Below are positions 1 through 13,900 of a stretch of 64,000 nt of DNA, piece by piece. The position numbers were made by a program, and so were the translations under genes. The DNA is from Nymphaea colorata (lineage: Eukaryota > Streptophyta > Magnoliopsida > Nymphaeales > Nymphaeaceae), in contig NC_045140.1 in assembly GCF_008831285.2 (NCBI RefSeq), positions 7,002,505 through 7,066,504 on the forward strand, in the 5' to 3' direction. The notes beneath the pieces are model-generated. The model was not told where the DNA came from and did no database searches. It saw only the letters and a list, made by a program, of their open reading frames with translations. Each line of letters begins with the position of its first letter. The first letter of the stretch is position 1.

Positions 1-1713
1 TTCACCTTGATATGTTGTCTGAACGTTTTTTTGTTCCATATGATATGTAATGCTGAATAAAAAGAAGTCTTTTTCTTTTTCAGCATCTCTTGGTTCTCTT
101 TAGTGATGTTGCCTCTAAAGTTCTTTGTTTCATAATGCTGAACAAGAAATGAATCTCCTTTCCTGTGGGTGCCTAATATTCTTTCGGAGAAAAATGTTGG
201 ATATCGATGTGTCTGATCAGTAATCGAGCATCACTGAGAAACGTTATTAAGGCTTAAACTTAATAAAAAGTGTCTGATTGATGTGTCTGATTGGTCTGAT
301 TGGTCAATTGAAATGTTGAATATCGATGTGTCTGATTGGTCGATTGCACCTTACTTTTCCATGTGTTCTTTTCTCCTTTTCTACAATTCCAGTTCTCCTG
401 TGATTTCTTTCAATACAAAATGTACCTTTGGTTTTCCTTTACACATTTAGTAGTGCATGGAAGCTGCATATTATCTTTTCTGTAACAAATCATGATGCTT
501 CTTTATTCATGAAACACTGATAGGTTTTGTAATGCTGATACAAGCCCCATTTTTGGATGTCTTGTTGATATATAGTCTAATTTGGTCTACCTATCCGAAA
601 GGAGTTCTCAACCGTCTGACAAAAATGTGAGCACCTGTATGCTCAGTAACTTCTTTCCCTGCCAAGCTTTTATACGAAGGAAACATATATTAAACTTGCA
701 GAACAGCAGAAGTACCACTTTAAAAGAGCAGATCATTTTCAAGAAAAGGTGTGAATATAGTAATGTGGGACATGCTAAGTAATTTGTCTTCTCTTCCTGA
801 TTGTCATCATTTGACATCAACGCTGTAAGTGCTTTCTGGACCCTGAGGTTCCATCATCTACAGAAGATGCCTTCATTTCATGAGGCCTATGTCACTTAAT
901 GAAGGAGACATTAGACTTGTGTATACAGAAAAAAATTTCGCCTATCTATCCAAGTCTTTAACTTAATAGGTATGACAAAAGCTTGTTATCTACAAGTATT
1001 TGGATGTTCCTTAGGGTTATTGTGGTTGCAGTTTTCTAAATCTAAAGAAGGCCTGCTTTATTCAACAGAATCAGTTAGGAATTTAATCACTGTACAGCAG
1101 AGTGAGATAATGATGAAAGGGTTCGCGAATAACATTAGAAATCGAGTACGTTAATTGGTGTTGAGCTACAAGGCTACAGCTACATGTTATATCTGATATC
1201 TGTCAAGTACATTTTGAGAAATTTAGCTTCTTTTGATGCTTTTTCAAAAATTATTTTTTAAACATACTTTTTAACATTTTTTGTATTTTCCAAGGTTCTG
1301 AAAAATGTTGAAGTTCTTACAGAAAATCCTCTGGCATGCTGTCAAACTTCCTTTATATAGCTAAGCCTGAATAGCGTGACTGCAGCTTAAAGCGTCAGAA
1401 GAAGCATTCAGATCTTTCACCTGGTAATGCAAACGGAAGGCATGGATACAAGGAAGAGTATCCCTGTTTGCAGAATTTAACAGGATGAAGGATCACTGCC
1501 TCTCATCTGCATGAATAATACAAAGTAACATGATACAAGACTCTACAAATGGTGAATTCTCATACATCTAGGGAAAAAGATGAAACTCGGATATTCTTTT
1601 CTCATGTCATGAACTCATAGCTTGACATGGCCTGCAGTTGCAGACAATTCCTTTTACCCTGGTGCTAGAAGCATCACATTATGACTACTTGTCCATACCA
1701 GACTCAGCCCTGA
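1..1713. other. No gene recognised (AT-rich)
   Basis: AT-rich DNA with only short open frames (66-70 codons or fewer) on either strand, none resembling a known family. The phrase tattgatgtgtctgattgg-like sequence recurs near 200-345 as a weak local repeat around 'gatgtgtctgattgg'. It could be intergenic DNA or intron and UTR of a gene lying mostly to the left of the window; the sequence does not decide. Confidence 0.4.
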
Positions 1714-1862
1714 AGGGTTGCTTGACAATGGGAACACTAGCATATTGTTCCATGAATCTGCCCCAATCTTTAGGGCAGATTATTCCATAATGTCACTGTT
1801 CTCATTGAGATTGGAGCAGATTCATGGAACAATATGTTGCTGTCCCATTGCCAAACGACCCC
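1714..1862. mobile_element. MITE-like long inverted repeat
   Basis: About 149 bp whose two ends are inverted copies of each other. The left arm holds CATATTGTTCCATGAATCTG (from 1740) and the right arm (to about 1836) its reverse complement, followed in both arms by a C(C/T)CCAATCT block. Beyond a small offset the similarity continues to the tips: left GGGTTGCTTGACAATGGGA, right (reverse complement) GGGTCGTTTGGCAATGGGA. Arms of about 50 bp surround a loop of about 40 bp with no coding capacity. This is the form of a non-autonomous DNA transposon (hAT or PIF/Harbinger-type MITE). No clear target duplication was seen, so the superfamily is open. Confidence 0.65.
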
Positions 1863-3672
1863 GGAATGTCCTTCTTATTCCTTACACATTCACTTATTCC
1901 AGCTTTTAAGTATCATATTTGTAAGCAATGTTGCTTTATCATTGTCATCGAACAGGATGGAAGTCGCAAGGAAGAAAGCTGTACTATGCTGATTTGGCAT
2001 GTATTTTTCACTCTTTTACAAATTTTGATTATGGAATTCTTTTTATTCTTTAGGAAACTTCACGATTGCGTTAATTTGGCATTACGATGATAATTTTTGT
2101 AGTTAATATGCTGAGTATGGAAGAAAAATTTTCTAGTGGCATGTCTGGATTAAAATTTTTATATAGAACCTGCTTAGGTTTTGGCTTCTTTCAGTAACAG
2201 AATTAAATGAAGGAAATTAAAATTTTGAAGTATGTTTTTGTTATATCACCAAAACTTGGGAATGTTTTTCGAGAAAGTTTGATTCTGAATCTCCTAAGGT
2301 GTGTTCAGATATGCCTCTTGTCAACCGGACTAGGGTAAGTTCCACAACGCTTTGTTTCCTCAACAATGGGTTCTTTGAAATTTGCTAATTCAAAGCCTCT
2401 GTTGACCAAAACTGTCTCGTGGACTAAGTGCTTTTTAGCACCACATATGAGAAACAAAACCTTTACTTTTTAAGGATTGCGAGTTTCAATTTTTTTACCT
2501 TTCGGAAGCCAAATCATTACATGTGCTTCTGTGATCTTTACAGAAGCTTGTGAAGTTTTCAGCAGAATAAATTATCTTCCTTAGTTTCTTGAAAGCATTC
2601 GACATAGTCTATCTGAAATGGCGTAGTTTCTTTATCGAAACTCCATATGCCAAGGGAATAGAGTTTCCACTTTTAAGAAAAGCGGAGCACAGTGAGATCC
2701 AAGACATGAACTTGGAAGTTGACGGAACCGTCGTCTTCAGGTTGGAACTTGAGACAGACCATAGTAACCTGTTTACTGTCCAATATGGCCGGTGCCTTCT
2801 GCTTGCGTTTTTATGCTTCTCCCTCGTAGCAGAAAGGAGGACCCTTTTCACTTCCATTGTTGGTGAACCCCATTTCTGACAGCTCAGAAGAACTTTACTT
2901 TTCATGGCCCAAGGAGATCAAAGTTTGTCTGCTGACATGGAACCACTATTTGGTTAAAAGCCAAGTAGGGGCATAAATTAATTGACATGGTCCTTGGGAG
3001 ATTCTTCATTACCAGGAAATGTAAGATAAATAACTTTTCAGTTCTGTGGCTGGAGGAATGGTTCAGGGGCTTCTGTTGGTTCCAAGGTCAGGCTTCTTTA
3101 TCGTTACATTTCTTTCTCCTGTTTGGTGAGGGCGGAGTTTGGCGTATTCTTAGAACATTTACCGTGGTGCTTGAATATATCTCCGTCTTTCGAAATACCA
3201 CAGTTCTGTTGGAAAGCCAAATTTGAAACACAAGACTGCAAATGAAACTGAGACATTTGCAGATATCTTTCTACGAAGGATTTAAAAACTCTCGCCTCTC
3301 TTTCTCTCTCTAACTACCTGTCATCCCATTAGAAGAACCACCGTTCCTTTGAGAGCCAAAGTTGAAAGACAAGACTGGATATGAAACTGAGAGTGACTTG
3401 CATTAACATCTTTTAGGAAGTAGTTGAAAGTGTTCCATGTTCTCCCTAACAGTACCTGTCATCCCATTTCTTTGAATTTGTCAGTGTTCAGTAAAAATAG
3501 AGCACCATGTGCATTTTTCTTGTAGATGTCTCTCCTGTTTTAGCCAAAGAAAAACTTACTGGGGTATGGCGCAGATCTGTGAGTTGCCTAAACCCAGATT
3601 TGACAGACAAGATTTTGACTTGAGGGTTTCACTGAGAGAGATAGAGTTCTGTTAGGGGTTGGGGGGTCCTTT
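1863..3672. other. No gene recognised; one 96-codon open frame
   Basis: Holds a plus-strand open frame at 2589-2879 (96 codons). Its middle third, around VDGTVVFRLELE, looks protein-like, but I recognise no family and its start and splice context are unclear. A donor-like AGG|gtaagt lies at 2335-2340. The stretch could include exons of a gene that I cannot assemble. Nothing else stands out. Confidence 0.3.
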
Positions 3673-3693
3673 GGGGGGGGGGGGGGGGGGGGG
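3673..3693 (+). repeat. G homopolymer, 21 bases
   Basis: An uninterrupted run of 21 guanines, just after GGGG and GGGGGG runs at about 3655-3666. The local G-run spacing could fold as a G-quadruplex on the plus strand. Homopolymers of this length are also a common place for assembly length errors. Confidence 0.9.
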
Positions 3694-5299
3694 TGTGGTT
3701 CTAACAACGAGGGTTGGAGAGGAGATAGTGAGCCAATGGTGGTGGAGGCAATTCTAGGTGAGGACTCAAGCAAAGGAAGAAAGGAAAAGGTTCTGTTGGG
3801 AGAGTTTCCCTTGGCCTTTTGGGAATGGAGGTTTAGGGAAGATAAAATAGAGATATCTTGGAGCTGTAAGATTCCGGAGTTTAGAGTTTTGAAAAGTAGA
3901 CAAGGGATGCAGGCTTTTCTTCCTCAAATCTTTTTTCCAGCAGATGATGAGGCATCAATTTTTCAGCCATTGCGGTGGTAACTGCCGGAGAAAATGCTAA
4001 GAATCACTTCGATTAACCTTTCATTTTTTATTCTCTAAGAATATCGTGGGTGAACATTCAATTTCAAGGATTTGGCTGGGAAAAATTTGTTGCCATTTAA
4101 TTGGCTCATCATGATCAAGTTTCCGATTTTCGCCTATTGTTGAGCTACAGTTTGAAGTGAAGGATGTACGAGTACTCCAGGGTAGAGGAAAGAGGGGGCT
4201 GGCGGTGGCCATGGCCCCCCTAAAATTTTGGAAAATAAAGTTTTACCTGTTAAAATGTTTTGAAAAGTGTAGCTTCGTCATTTGCCCTTGAAGCAAAGTG
4301 ATCTCTCTCTGAGTCATTTGATATTTAATTGTAGATATTGAAGGCTCAAATAGAAAAGGTAACATTGGAAAAGATGAATTGCTGTAACTAAATTTGAAGA
4401 AGGGCATGGAAGCTTCCAATCTAGGAGTCTTGGGGCAGGCTAACATGCCCGAGGTTATAGAAGTAGAAGAAGAAGAAGAAGAAGAAGAAGAAGAAGAAGA
4501 AGAAGAGGATGAGCTGGAGCCAAGGTCGTCCCCCGCCAATTCATGATCTTATTTGTAGGCAACGTGAAATTAAAAGGCAGAAAGAAGGCAATCGAGAGGG
4601 AGAGGAGGTGTGAAGGTATTGATTAGAGATCATTCAACGAAGGTTATGTTGATAGAGCACATTGGTTCGAAGGAGGGCCACTCTCATTGTGCTGGGATCA
4701 ATGAAAGGATGGATGAGCACCCCATGTCAGGATTTGGAGAAGGAAAATATTGCCATTGTAGCCACAATGCTTCTAGTTGTTATGGTAAGGCAAAGAATAT
4801 CAGGATTTTTTGGAGGAAGCAGGCCCGTATCTTTGAAAAAAGAGCAAGAGTTACTCGAAGAAGGAAGCCATATTGGAAATTGCAGTTAACAACGTCCTAC
4901 AACTATTTCAAGTAAACAAATGGCTTAGTAGCAAATGAAATGCTGAACGAGTAAGTAATGACCCAAGGGAAGAAACCAATGGAGTGGAGACAGTAGAATG
5001 GAAGGACCTTCGCATATCAGTGTCCCTTTAAAGAGCGGGAAAAAGAATCCTTATCTAAGGAGAGAGAAACAGAGCCACTTCGATAGTTTCTTTTTGGGTG
5101 AATGAGAGGGTTATCCCACCGCTGGGGCGAGAGTTGAAGCTCCCTTCCTTACCCTCGGCCCCAGGGTCCAAAGCTGTGTCCATACTATGTGGTGAAATCT
5201 ATGTATACCTCAACTTGCTAGTACCTTCAATGTGGTTGGGGAATATTTAGACTTCAATTTTATGAAAAGGTAATGGTGATTCTACTTAAAAAAAAAAAA
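3694..5299. other. Unassigned region, possibly the 5' part of a LINE
   Basis: Plus-strand open frames at 3736-3981 (81 codons) and 4610-4915 (101 codons) match no family I know. They lie directly upstream of LINE ORF2 remnants with the same polarity, so they may be remains of that element's leader or ORF1; this is inference from position only. A (GAA)n run sits inside at about 4465-4507. Confidence 0.3.
4465..4507 (+). repeat. (GAA)n microsatellite
   Basis: About 14 uninterrupted GAA triplets. The minus strand reads as poly-serine, producing a spurious 98-codon open frame. Confidence 0.9.
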
Positions 5300-6660
5300 G
5301 ACCCATTCATTGGGAGATTTCAATTTAGTAATGAATGGCTTTAAAAGATTGGGAGAGCTACAACTACTAGGGGTGTTTTAGCTTAGGCTAATCTTACAAA
5401 TGATGGCTTGTGGAGATCGCAGATCGATCATGTAAGTTCTCCTAATTTACATGATGAGTTGGTTGGGCAGATGTCTTAAGTAAGTCATCAACACTAGCTT
5501 CAAATGAAAAACCATGTGAAGTTGACAGAGGGAAGATGGAAGAGAAAGGTTGTTGGTGTCCACCATTAAGGTGTTGGTAAACTAGAATTGGTTTGAGGGA
5601 TTAAGCACTATAACTAGGCAAGGGCTTGGCATTATGTAAGAGCAAATTAAGAAGGTCAAGGACAATTTAAAGAGGAATCAAGAGGAGACAAAAAAGGAGA
5701 CAAAAAGTGGGAGTGTGATAACAATGAAAAGAGAGGGAGAGAGAGAGTGGAAAGAAGACTTGGATGCTTTTACTTCTTGAGCAAGAAAACTAAAAAGTAG
5801 AAATCAAGGATAAGATGACTTCAAAACGGAGATGTCAACACCAAGTCCTTTCATGATGCTGTCCAAAGCAGAAGAAACGAAAAGAAGAAACAAAATTTTC
5901 ATGATCTGCCAAGTAGATTTTCGCATTAGATACTTTAAAAGTGTTTCTAAAAGTGGATCACGCTTTTGGAATCTTCCTGGCAAGACTGCTGGATGGTGCT
6001 ACAGTGTCTACAAATGAAAAATAATTATCGCTAAGGCCCATTTCAAAGGAAATCAAGTGCATTGTGATGGAGACTGATAGGAATTTAGTCCCAGACTAGA
6101 TGAACTTTCCAACAAATTCTTTATGAATAGTGGGAACTGGTAGAGATGACATTAGTAGAGCAATCAGAGATTTATTTATTAAGGGAAGGTTGGTTCGAAA
6201 TGTTAATATGACTCATATTTTGGTATTTTGAAAGCGCAAAGTGAAACTTGAACTTCACACCCCAATCTCACCATCTAATATAATTATTAAGTTTATCAGT
6301 AGGATTATGATAAATTAGATGCAACCATCTTCTATAGCATAATTTCTCCTAACCAAAATGCCTTTTTGTTAGTCATTAGAGTCGTGGAAATTTCTAACTA
6401 GGGCATGAAATGTTTCATCCAATGCAGTTACGGAGTAGCAAGTCAATATGCTTCAAAATGAACCTAGGGCCTATGATCATATAAACTGGACCTTTCTTAA
6501 AAAAGCCTTATTTTGCCTTAAATTTGATGAGGTTTTGATTCAAAATTTGATGCTTTGTATTTCAACAGTACCTACGTCTCTGCCAGTTGATAGTGACGAA
6601 GGAAATTAATCCTGAAGCAAGGAGATCTTCTATGGCCCTGCTTGTTTTGAGCTGTGACAT
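5300..6660 (+). mobile_element. Decayed L1-type LINE, ORF2 remnant
   Basis: Translation in shifting plus-strand frames recovers the plant L1 ORF2 landmarks in order. GDFNLVMNG at about 5313 is the endonuclease GDFN motif, and a RSQIDHV-like segment follows near 5420. NGDVNTKSFHDAV at about 5829 matches the linker W(L/K)EGDxNTKFFH. An RT-proximal segment with a PISxxN..KxISRIM-like pattern lies near 6260-6330. CISTVP near 6558 and LKQGDLLWPCLF near 6612 match RT block GLRQGDPLSPYLF. Many stops and frame changes separate these pieces, so the copy is dead and old. The YADD block and the 3' end were not found. The 5' end is uncertain and may lie further left. Confidence 0.75.
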
Positions 6661-7845
6661 CCTCTCTTCCTACTGTCTTTCGAGGCGTGCTTCCTTCTTA
6701 CTGTTAGTTTAAATGATGTTGGCTCTAGAAGGCTAGCCAAAGGCTCTCGTACCGAAAACAGATAGTGAAGTCATCATCGCATGGGTGGGATTTGTTTTAT
6801 TTAATTGTACATATATTTTTTGTTCAATAAAGGCAAGGGGTATACCCCATGCAGGCATTGCATAGGGAGACACTTATTTGTCGTCAAAAGCAAGTTTGGT
6901 TACTTGGAAAGTATGTCCATCAAGTCGAGGTGCCTGTGCCATACAAGAGCTATGTTTGATTGCTTAGATAACTTGTCCCAAAGGAAGAGGAGTTTGCACC
7001 CAAAGAGCCATTCAAATGTTGTCAACGAATATCCTGCATAGCCTCTCCAAATTGTGCAATTTACAGGTTTTCTGAACTTTTTGTTGGGAAGTAGACTGAC
7101 TGAAAATCCAAAACTTTCGCTTCTAGATTAACCCACTGGAAACAAACATCTCAGAAATCAACCCGAGGCACTCCGTGTACATTGGCAACGGCAGGTGCAA
7201 CTGGTTTTCTTTCCCAATGGCCTGCAATGTTGGACAGACTAGTGTTAATGGATTGCATTGCAGAGTGTTGACAATGCCCCTCTATCATTGAAACCAGAAT
7301 TCAATGCATCCCATTGGTTTCGGCTGGAAAGCTTGTGTAGATTTTGGAAACATCATCAATTCTTTAAAATATCAAATTTGCTGAAAAAGCAAGACATGTC
7401 ACTTCCAGGTACCACCAATTACCATAACCGCCTCAAAACCAAAAAAGTGACCCCAAACAACTTGTGGGATTTACAATGTCACAAATCCTTGCATAACCAG
7501 TACATACATGAAAAATCTTGTTCCCATTGCAACACAGCCTAAAAACTCCCAGTCACCTTAGAGAAACAACAGAAAAGGAAAAGATAATCAAATTCAGAAA
7601 ACTACATGACACAGAAACCATGGAACAGAATACATTTTTTACAAAGACATCATCTTGCTATTTGCTGAAGCCTACCAGTACCAACATTGTAGCCGAGACA
7701 TGCGATTCTTCATGAGGATGCACCCTCCACCACGATCAGTTAGCTGTAAAAGTTACCTTAATAACTATACTCCAACTTAATAAGCATATAGACGCTCATA
7801 ACAGTTCCCAACATCTTGGTCCTCCTGTAACACAAAACCGAGCTT
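6661..7845. other. Intergenic; includes the FHA2 3' flank
   Basis: No recognisable gene. The rightmost few hundred bases lie directly downstream of the minus-strand FHA2 stop codon and should contain its 3' UTR, but I could not place a polyadenylation site with confidence. Open frames at 6805-7041 and 7258-7715 are short and lack family similarity. Confidence 0.4.
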
Positions 7846-10842
7846 TCATGAAAGCAAGGAGACTAGAGAAACAAATTCTGAAGTCACCCTTCCTCTGGAC
7901 CTTGTATTGATAACAAAGTGCTCCGGGTACTTTCTGAGCAAAGTGAGCAGGCCAAACCAAGGTCTTCCTTTAGCTTCAAGAATAGGCCAGTCATCCGATG
8001 TGAGATACCTCCTTACCCTACTGTGGGGCCACACTCCATTGTATTGCTCAATAAGCTGAACAGGCCGAAAAAGAAAAGAAAAGGAGAAAATGAGAAGGTC
8101 CTGATAACCGCTTACTACACGTGAAAAAAAAAAAACAAACAACAAAACACTGAAAAGCACAACCAGCATAAATGGGCCATGGCAAATATGAGTTTTAAAA
8201 CAAACAGTTTGCATCTGACCAATACAAGTAGAAAAACAGCTCAATCATTAGTATCATAAACTGGATCTGATCAAATCAGCGCACAAATTCTCAATAATAT
8301 GAATATTGTGACATAATGCAACACAACAGGAAAGCTCTTTTCCCGCTTGTGTTTTATGAGCAGTAAACAGTATTTTATCTACATACAACTATATAAGTTT
8401 TGCGATGAGATCCAAATATGGCGAAAAAGGCGGATAAACTCTTAGAAGTAGATCAATAACAAGACTTACATCACGCTATTAGATGTATAATGGAACATAC
8501 ACCAACAATGTGATCATAGATCAAAGAAGGAAAGGGGTTGGACAATTATAGAACAAGCAAGCATGTCAAATGAAGCAAATATTTGGATAAAATGTCAAAC
8601 AAGTAACACCATTTCATCAACAGATATGGTAAAGTACATTAGAAAGGAAACAAACTGTAACCAGGTGCACATACAGATGTCAGCAAAATATAGGATGAAC
8701 AGTCAACAGTCATCAGGACCTCGTTGATTCTCACCATTATACCAGACATGTACGCTTTGATGTAGATGAGTCATGACTAACCTCAGCATGCAGCTTTTCC
8801 ATTGGCATCCATTCTCCTGGGCCACAGAGATCAGAAAGAACTATAGCTACCGATGATACAACATCTTTCTCTTCTTGTTGCATGAATTGATGATTCTCAG
8901 CTTCTCTATCTGTCCTTGCTCTTGCTTCTTCTCCCTTTCTCTCTGGGACAGGAGAAAATTGTCAAGAGACATTAGGATACCCTAGAGCCTTCAAAAGTTA
9001 TAAATGAAGTGGGTTCATTCATCTATATCTCAATTAAGTTAGGTAGAAAGATAAATCCCTCAGGCGTGTAACTGGTAGAACATTCCATATTAAATATATT
9101 GAAATGAATGCACAACATTTAGCCAAGCAACACCCATAGGATATGACAAGCATCTAGTTGCACAGCATCTAAGATCTACGCATCTGCATCCATGTCTAAG
9201 CTGGGTGCTGTGAGTTACTTCTTACACAGGACACACTCGCATCTAAGATGGCTACAGACACATGAGAAGTAACAAGATGCTGTGCAACTAAAAGAAACTC
9301 GGTTACTTCTTGCACTTGTCCATCTATGTCACCAAAAGTGTTAAAACAGATTATACATGGTAGTGCTCGCCTAGGAATTAGGCAGGACCATTCAAGAAAA
9401 GAAAACAAAAAAGATAAACAGAAAATCAATGATTAGATGCTAAAATCATTAACAAACATATACTATGGAAAATATACAACACCAGTTCAACAAAACTAAG
9501 GAATGGCCTAAAAACATGGTACCTACTAACACTAATGACTAACCTAAAAGGGAAAGTAAACGAAGATTAAACACTAATATGTATATACACATTTAAAACA
9601 TTACAAAAGAATATGCACATTGCACAATATAAAACTCCATAACATGTATTAACAACAACAAAACAAAACTAATAAATACACTAAGGATACAAATTGTTAC
9701 CAGTATATTATGTTAAGAAATTACCATAACTAATATTGAAAGATGGTTGAACATAATTGTTATGACAGCAAGTAGACAAGAAATGCAACATCAAACAAGA
9801 AAAAATGGGCATATAGCAAAAAATAAAGGGGAGAGGGAAAAGACAAACATCAAAAAGGAAAAAAAGAGGTGGCAATGTCCTTACAAACAAGAGGGGGGGA
9901 AAGTACAGGTTAAATAAATAGAAAAGAAAAATGAGAGGGGAAGGTGACAGCAGGAGAGAGGGGGTCAGAAGAACTGAAGAAGTCAAGGGGGTTTCCACCA
10001 TGCTTTTATTGTCTTAGCCAAAAACACTTTTGTATCACCACGCCTACACATGAATCCACCCAGGAATGGCTAGGAACATTAGAAGAGGGCCAAGCCGCAC
10101 AAATTATTTTGAGCACCTACAACCCCTATGCATAGGATCCAAGCTTGCACAGTTAAATAACCTAGGCATACACAAAGGAGGATATTGACTACAAAGGCCT
10201 CCATATCTATATCTGCATTGGTAATATATGGGGCTAACCAGACGAAACAAAATTTTCATGCCAAAGTGCTAAACCCACACATGTGCAGCAGGTTCTTTAC
10301 AATTTTAAAGAAGAAAATTTTCATGTTTCCTCCTTATTTGCACAATCAGATTTCTGCAAGCTGAACTCAACTTAGGCTTATCTTATATCATTTCTAAAGC
10401 TAACCCTACTATACAATCACCACAACACATTAAGAGACACTTGCAATTCTCACCCCTTATTGACCTCTTGCTGAACCTCAAATGCACTTGAGGACGTAAT
10501 TGTCGTAGAAATCCTTCCTGAGTAAGATCATTATCATCATACGAGTGCTCCAGTCTACTACCTGCCCCATTATATACTAACACAATGTAAAACATAATAG
10601 GAAATGTTACATCTCCATTTTCTGTCCATACCAATGCAATATAGGCCAACATAAGGTGCTTGTTTGGGCTTGAGCAACACTAACTATTCAAAAAGGTTGC
10701 CGCGCTGGAGTCATGTCTAGTGTAGCTTGGTTGCTGCTTGGATGCGGCAACAAACGAATTGCTTTCTTTTCGTTGAATCATTGATAAAACCAAAGTTTGT
10801 TAATGTTATTTTTATTGCTTGTGAAAAATTTATTGTTTGTTG

Positions 10843-10933
<91 letters not shown>

Positions 10934-13900
10934 TGGGATTTGTGGATTTCTCCATCGGATCACAGAACCACCGCCCATGATTTTCTGAAAAGAGCCACAC
11001 CCATACCCGCATTTGCACCTTGCACCACCTATGTGACATAGGTCTGGGCCTTGATATATCTTTCCTTGCTGATCCAGTGAATTGCCTGGGGTGTCAGACC
11101 ATCATATGCTACAAGCTTACATGTAGAGATGCCATATCAGTTATTCCACTAAATCTATCTGAAACTGCAAAGAACATATCTTCACATGAAACACATCTAC
11201 AGATCTTATAGGCTGATCTTTCTATGAATTGGAAATCCAGGAATGGAAGTTTTTGACTCAAAAAGCGCTAAAACCTTTCCCAGTTCTTAGCTATGATTGT
11301 ATGAATCAGAGAATTACCTAGAGAGAGATTGCTCACTTTTCATTTGGTTGATGCACAGGGCAGAATGTTTGCTAAAATAGTATGTTTGCCTGTTAAAAAC
11401 CACATAGATACCCCTTACATCTTGCCAGCTGGCTATGAAAATTAGCAACTATGGTAGATACAATATGAAAGGGAACAAAAGTCGCTTCAACCCAGTGTGT
11501 ATACGTGTATATCCATTAGTATAGATCTGTGCATTTGCCAGAATGTACAACGTATGTGTGTGGGTGCAAATCTGTGTGCATATGCATGTTCATAAACAGG
11601 CTACTTGATATGCATACATGTTCATCACAGTTTATGTATGCATGCATTTGACCCGGTATCTATGGACAGAAGTGGTAACATATAAGCATTCATGTGCACA
11701 TCCCACACAATGGACATGCATAGAGATACTGCAATAACCTGTTTCTCCATGCCCCGAAACAATGGCAAACAAGTTCTAAACTAGATTCCAATCGAATTGA
11801 CAGTAGGATACCAAAGCCTGCAGCATTGTTAGTTTGGTGTTTCTAATAATTCATTGGATGCAGAACCTAAGTTTTTAAGACACATGAACTTCCTGTTTTG
11901 TCTTATCGACTTATCTCCATTCTTCGCTCTCGTTTCCAAAAAAATACCATTTTTGACGGCGAAATCCATGCTTCCAAACAGCGGAAGGTATAAATGCAGG
12001 TAGAAGGCATCAGTAAATAGTCGTTAGATGCCCAAGTTCTAAATATCACTCTCAGTTATGGTTCCCCCAGTCAGAGTTTTATCATTCCAGCAACCTCTTC
12101 CTTAAAAAAAAAACTGCACGTCTGTCAGAGTTCTTTTCTACCAATATAGACTCCTGCACTATTGTCCATTGTCATCTTAAAAACCACCTAACACTCAAAC
12201 TATATGCAAGTTCATCTTAGCAAGAAAACATTTATTAATATCAGTTGTTTATTAACCATCTGAAATTTCAACTTCTACATCAGAACATCATCATCTTACA
12301 GGTTCATGCAATCAGTAGAATTATAGAAGCATCTATTTCACCTACAAGAAGATAGGACGTTATCATGTCAATGGCCAAAAAAAATGTAGAACCTAGAAAA
12401 AAAAATAGTAACAAAAATTGCCAATCCTGGAAATAAGGTACATTTGAAATAGCCTCAAGGGACATCGCATAGCTGGTCGGGTTGGTCATGCATGGATGAA
12501 CACATCACCCGTTTCATCCTCCAGCACCATATGGATGGAACACGGTACCAAGATGAAGGTACTTTGTCTCCTCACTAGGCACCAAGACAGACATGGACCA
12601 CGGAGGCAAGGGCAAAGGAGGGCTTCGACTCTTTTGCCGGGGGTGAATTATAACTGAAATATGATTTTTCCTTTGCTTTGAGAAGTTGTGGAATACCTTT
12701 TTCCTTCATTCTGCTTATCTTGATACATTTTACATTAGGCAATATTAAATTTTAAGTTATAGTAGGTATGTCAAAATAAGAAACAGTCATTATCTGTTGA
12801 TCCACAACAGATCGAATTGAGAAAAGGAAAAGCAATTATCCAACTTGGAATGAACTTAAAATCCAAGTTCAAGCTCAGAAGTCAGTCATATCTCTTTCGT
12901 GCCAGGTCCAATACGTCTTGCTCAATCATTTTATCTGTGGCATAGTTTTCCATAAAAAGAATTTCACTTGTAAATGAAGTTACACGATAGAGTTCATATT
13001 ACTATATGAGTTAGTCACCCAGTGCCTCCAGCTTGCCATCTTTCCCTCTGATGATCTAAACCATTCCCTGCTGCTGAATCTAAAATTGCACAGACAACGA
13101 ACAGGTTGCAGATGGGTTAATCAAATAGGACCAAGGCAGAAAATAAAAACACCACAATCCTTGTGAGAAAATCCATGCACTTCAAACCGTTCGGCCAGTA
13201 GCATAGCCTTTATGGTTACACCAGCTAATACCCAAAAAAATATCAAGGATTTGGATTTCTCCATATCAGCATTGAACCTCCAATTACAAACAAGAACGCC
13301 TTACACATGCACTAATTCCCAAATCATGAAACATCAAAACCAGCATTATGATTCATTCCGTCTATCATAATTCACATTTACTAAAACTTGGTCCTGCTGT
13401 GCAAAGCATTATGAGAACCAGATCACTGAACGAGAAACCCTTTGTTATTTGCACTAACCATGCTCAATTTCCACGATATCCCCTCCCCTGACAACCGGAG
13501 AAGTTGAGAGAAAAGCAAGGAAAGTCAAACCACCGCAAATTACCATAAAATACATGGCATGAAGTTCTTGGAAGCGAGAAAAAAATTGGGAAAAAAAATG
13601 CGTCGAACCACATGAGAAATCGAAATGCTTTGCAATTCCATCAACAGAACAAAGGAAACGATCAGAGAGGAGGGGAAAGGGGAAAAGGCAAAAAATAAGA
13701 AGAAGAAGACGGAAACCAACCTAACTGCATTCCGACGCCGGAGGCCTTTGCCACGGAGCTGCCGCCACTACCGCTGCTGCTACCGAACCCCAGGGCCGTG
13801 TCCGGGTCGCCCTTCCTGGGCCGCTTGCCCATAGGGTCATAATCAGGCTGGGGAGGGGGCAGCTTGAGGCGGCCATGGCCCTTCTTCCCGCTCCCCAAGA

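Larger units (their letters stand above)
8943..13720 (-). other. Large first intron of the FHA2 gene
   Basis: 4.8 kb without a second gene. It holds a 16-bp perfect inverted repeat (9155-9290), an (AT)n(GTAT)n microsatellite (10847-10935) and a copy of a dispersed GGGTATGGG-type repeat (10996-11042). All open frames here are short or microsatellite-driven. Confidence 0.7.

Noticed and set aside
4243-4539. Minus-strand 98-codon Ser-rich frame
   Set aside because: It is the reverse reading of the (GAA)n microsatellite with no family features.
10778-11039. Three overlapping frames rich in Tyr/Ile and Thr/His
   Set aside because: Produced by the (AT)n(GTAT)n microsatellite inside FHA2 intron 1.
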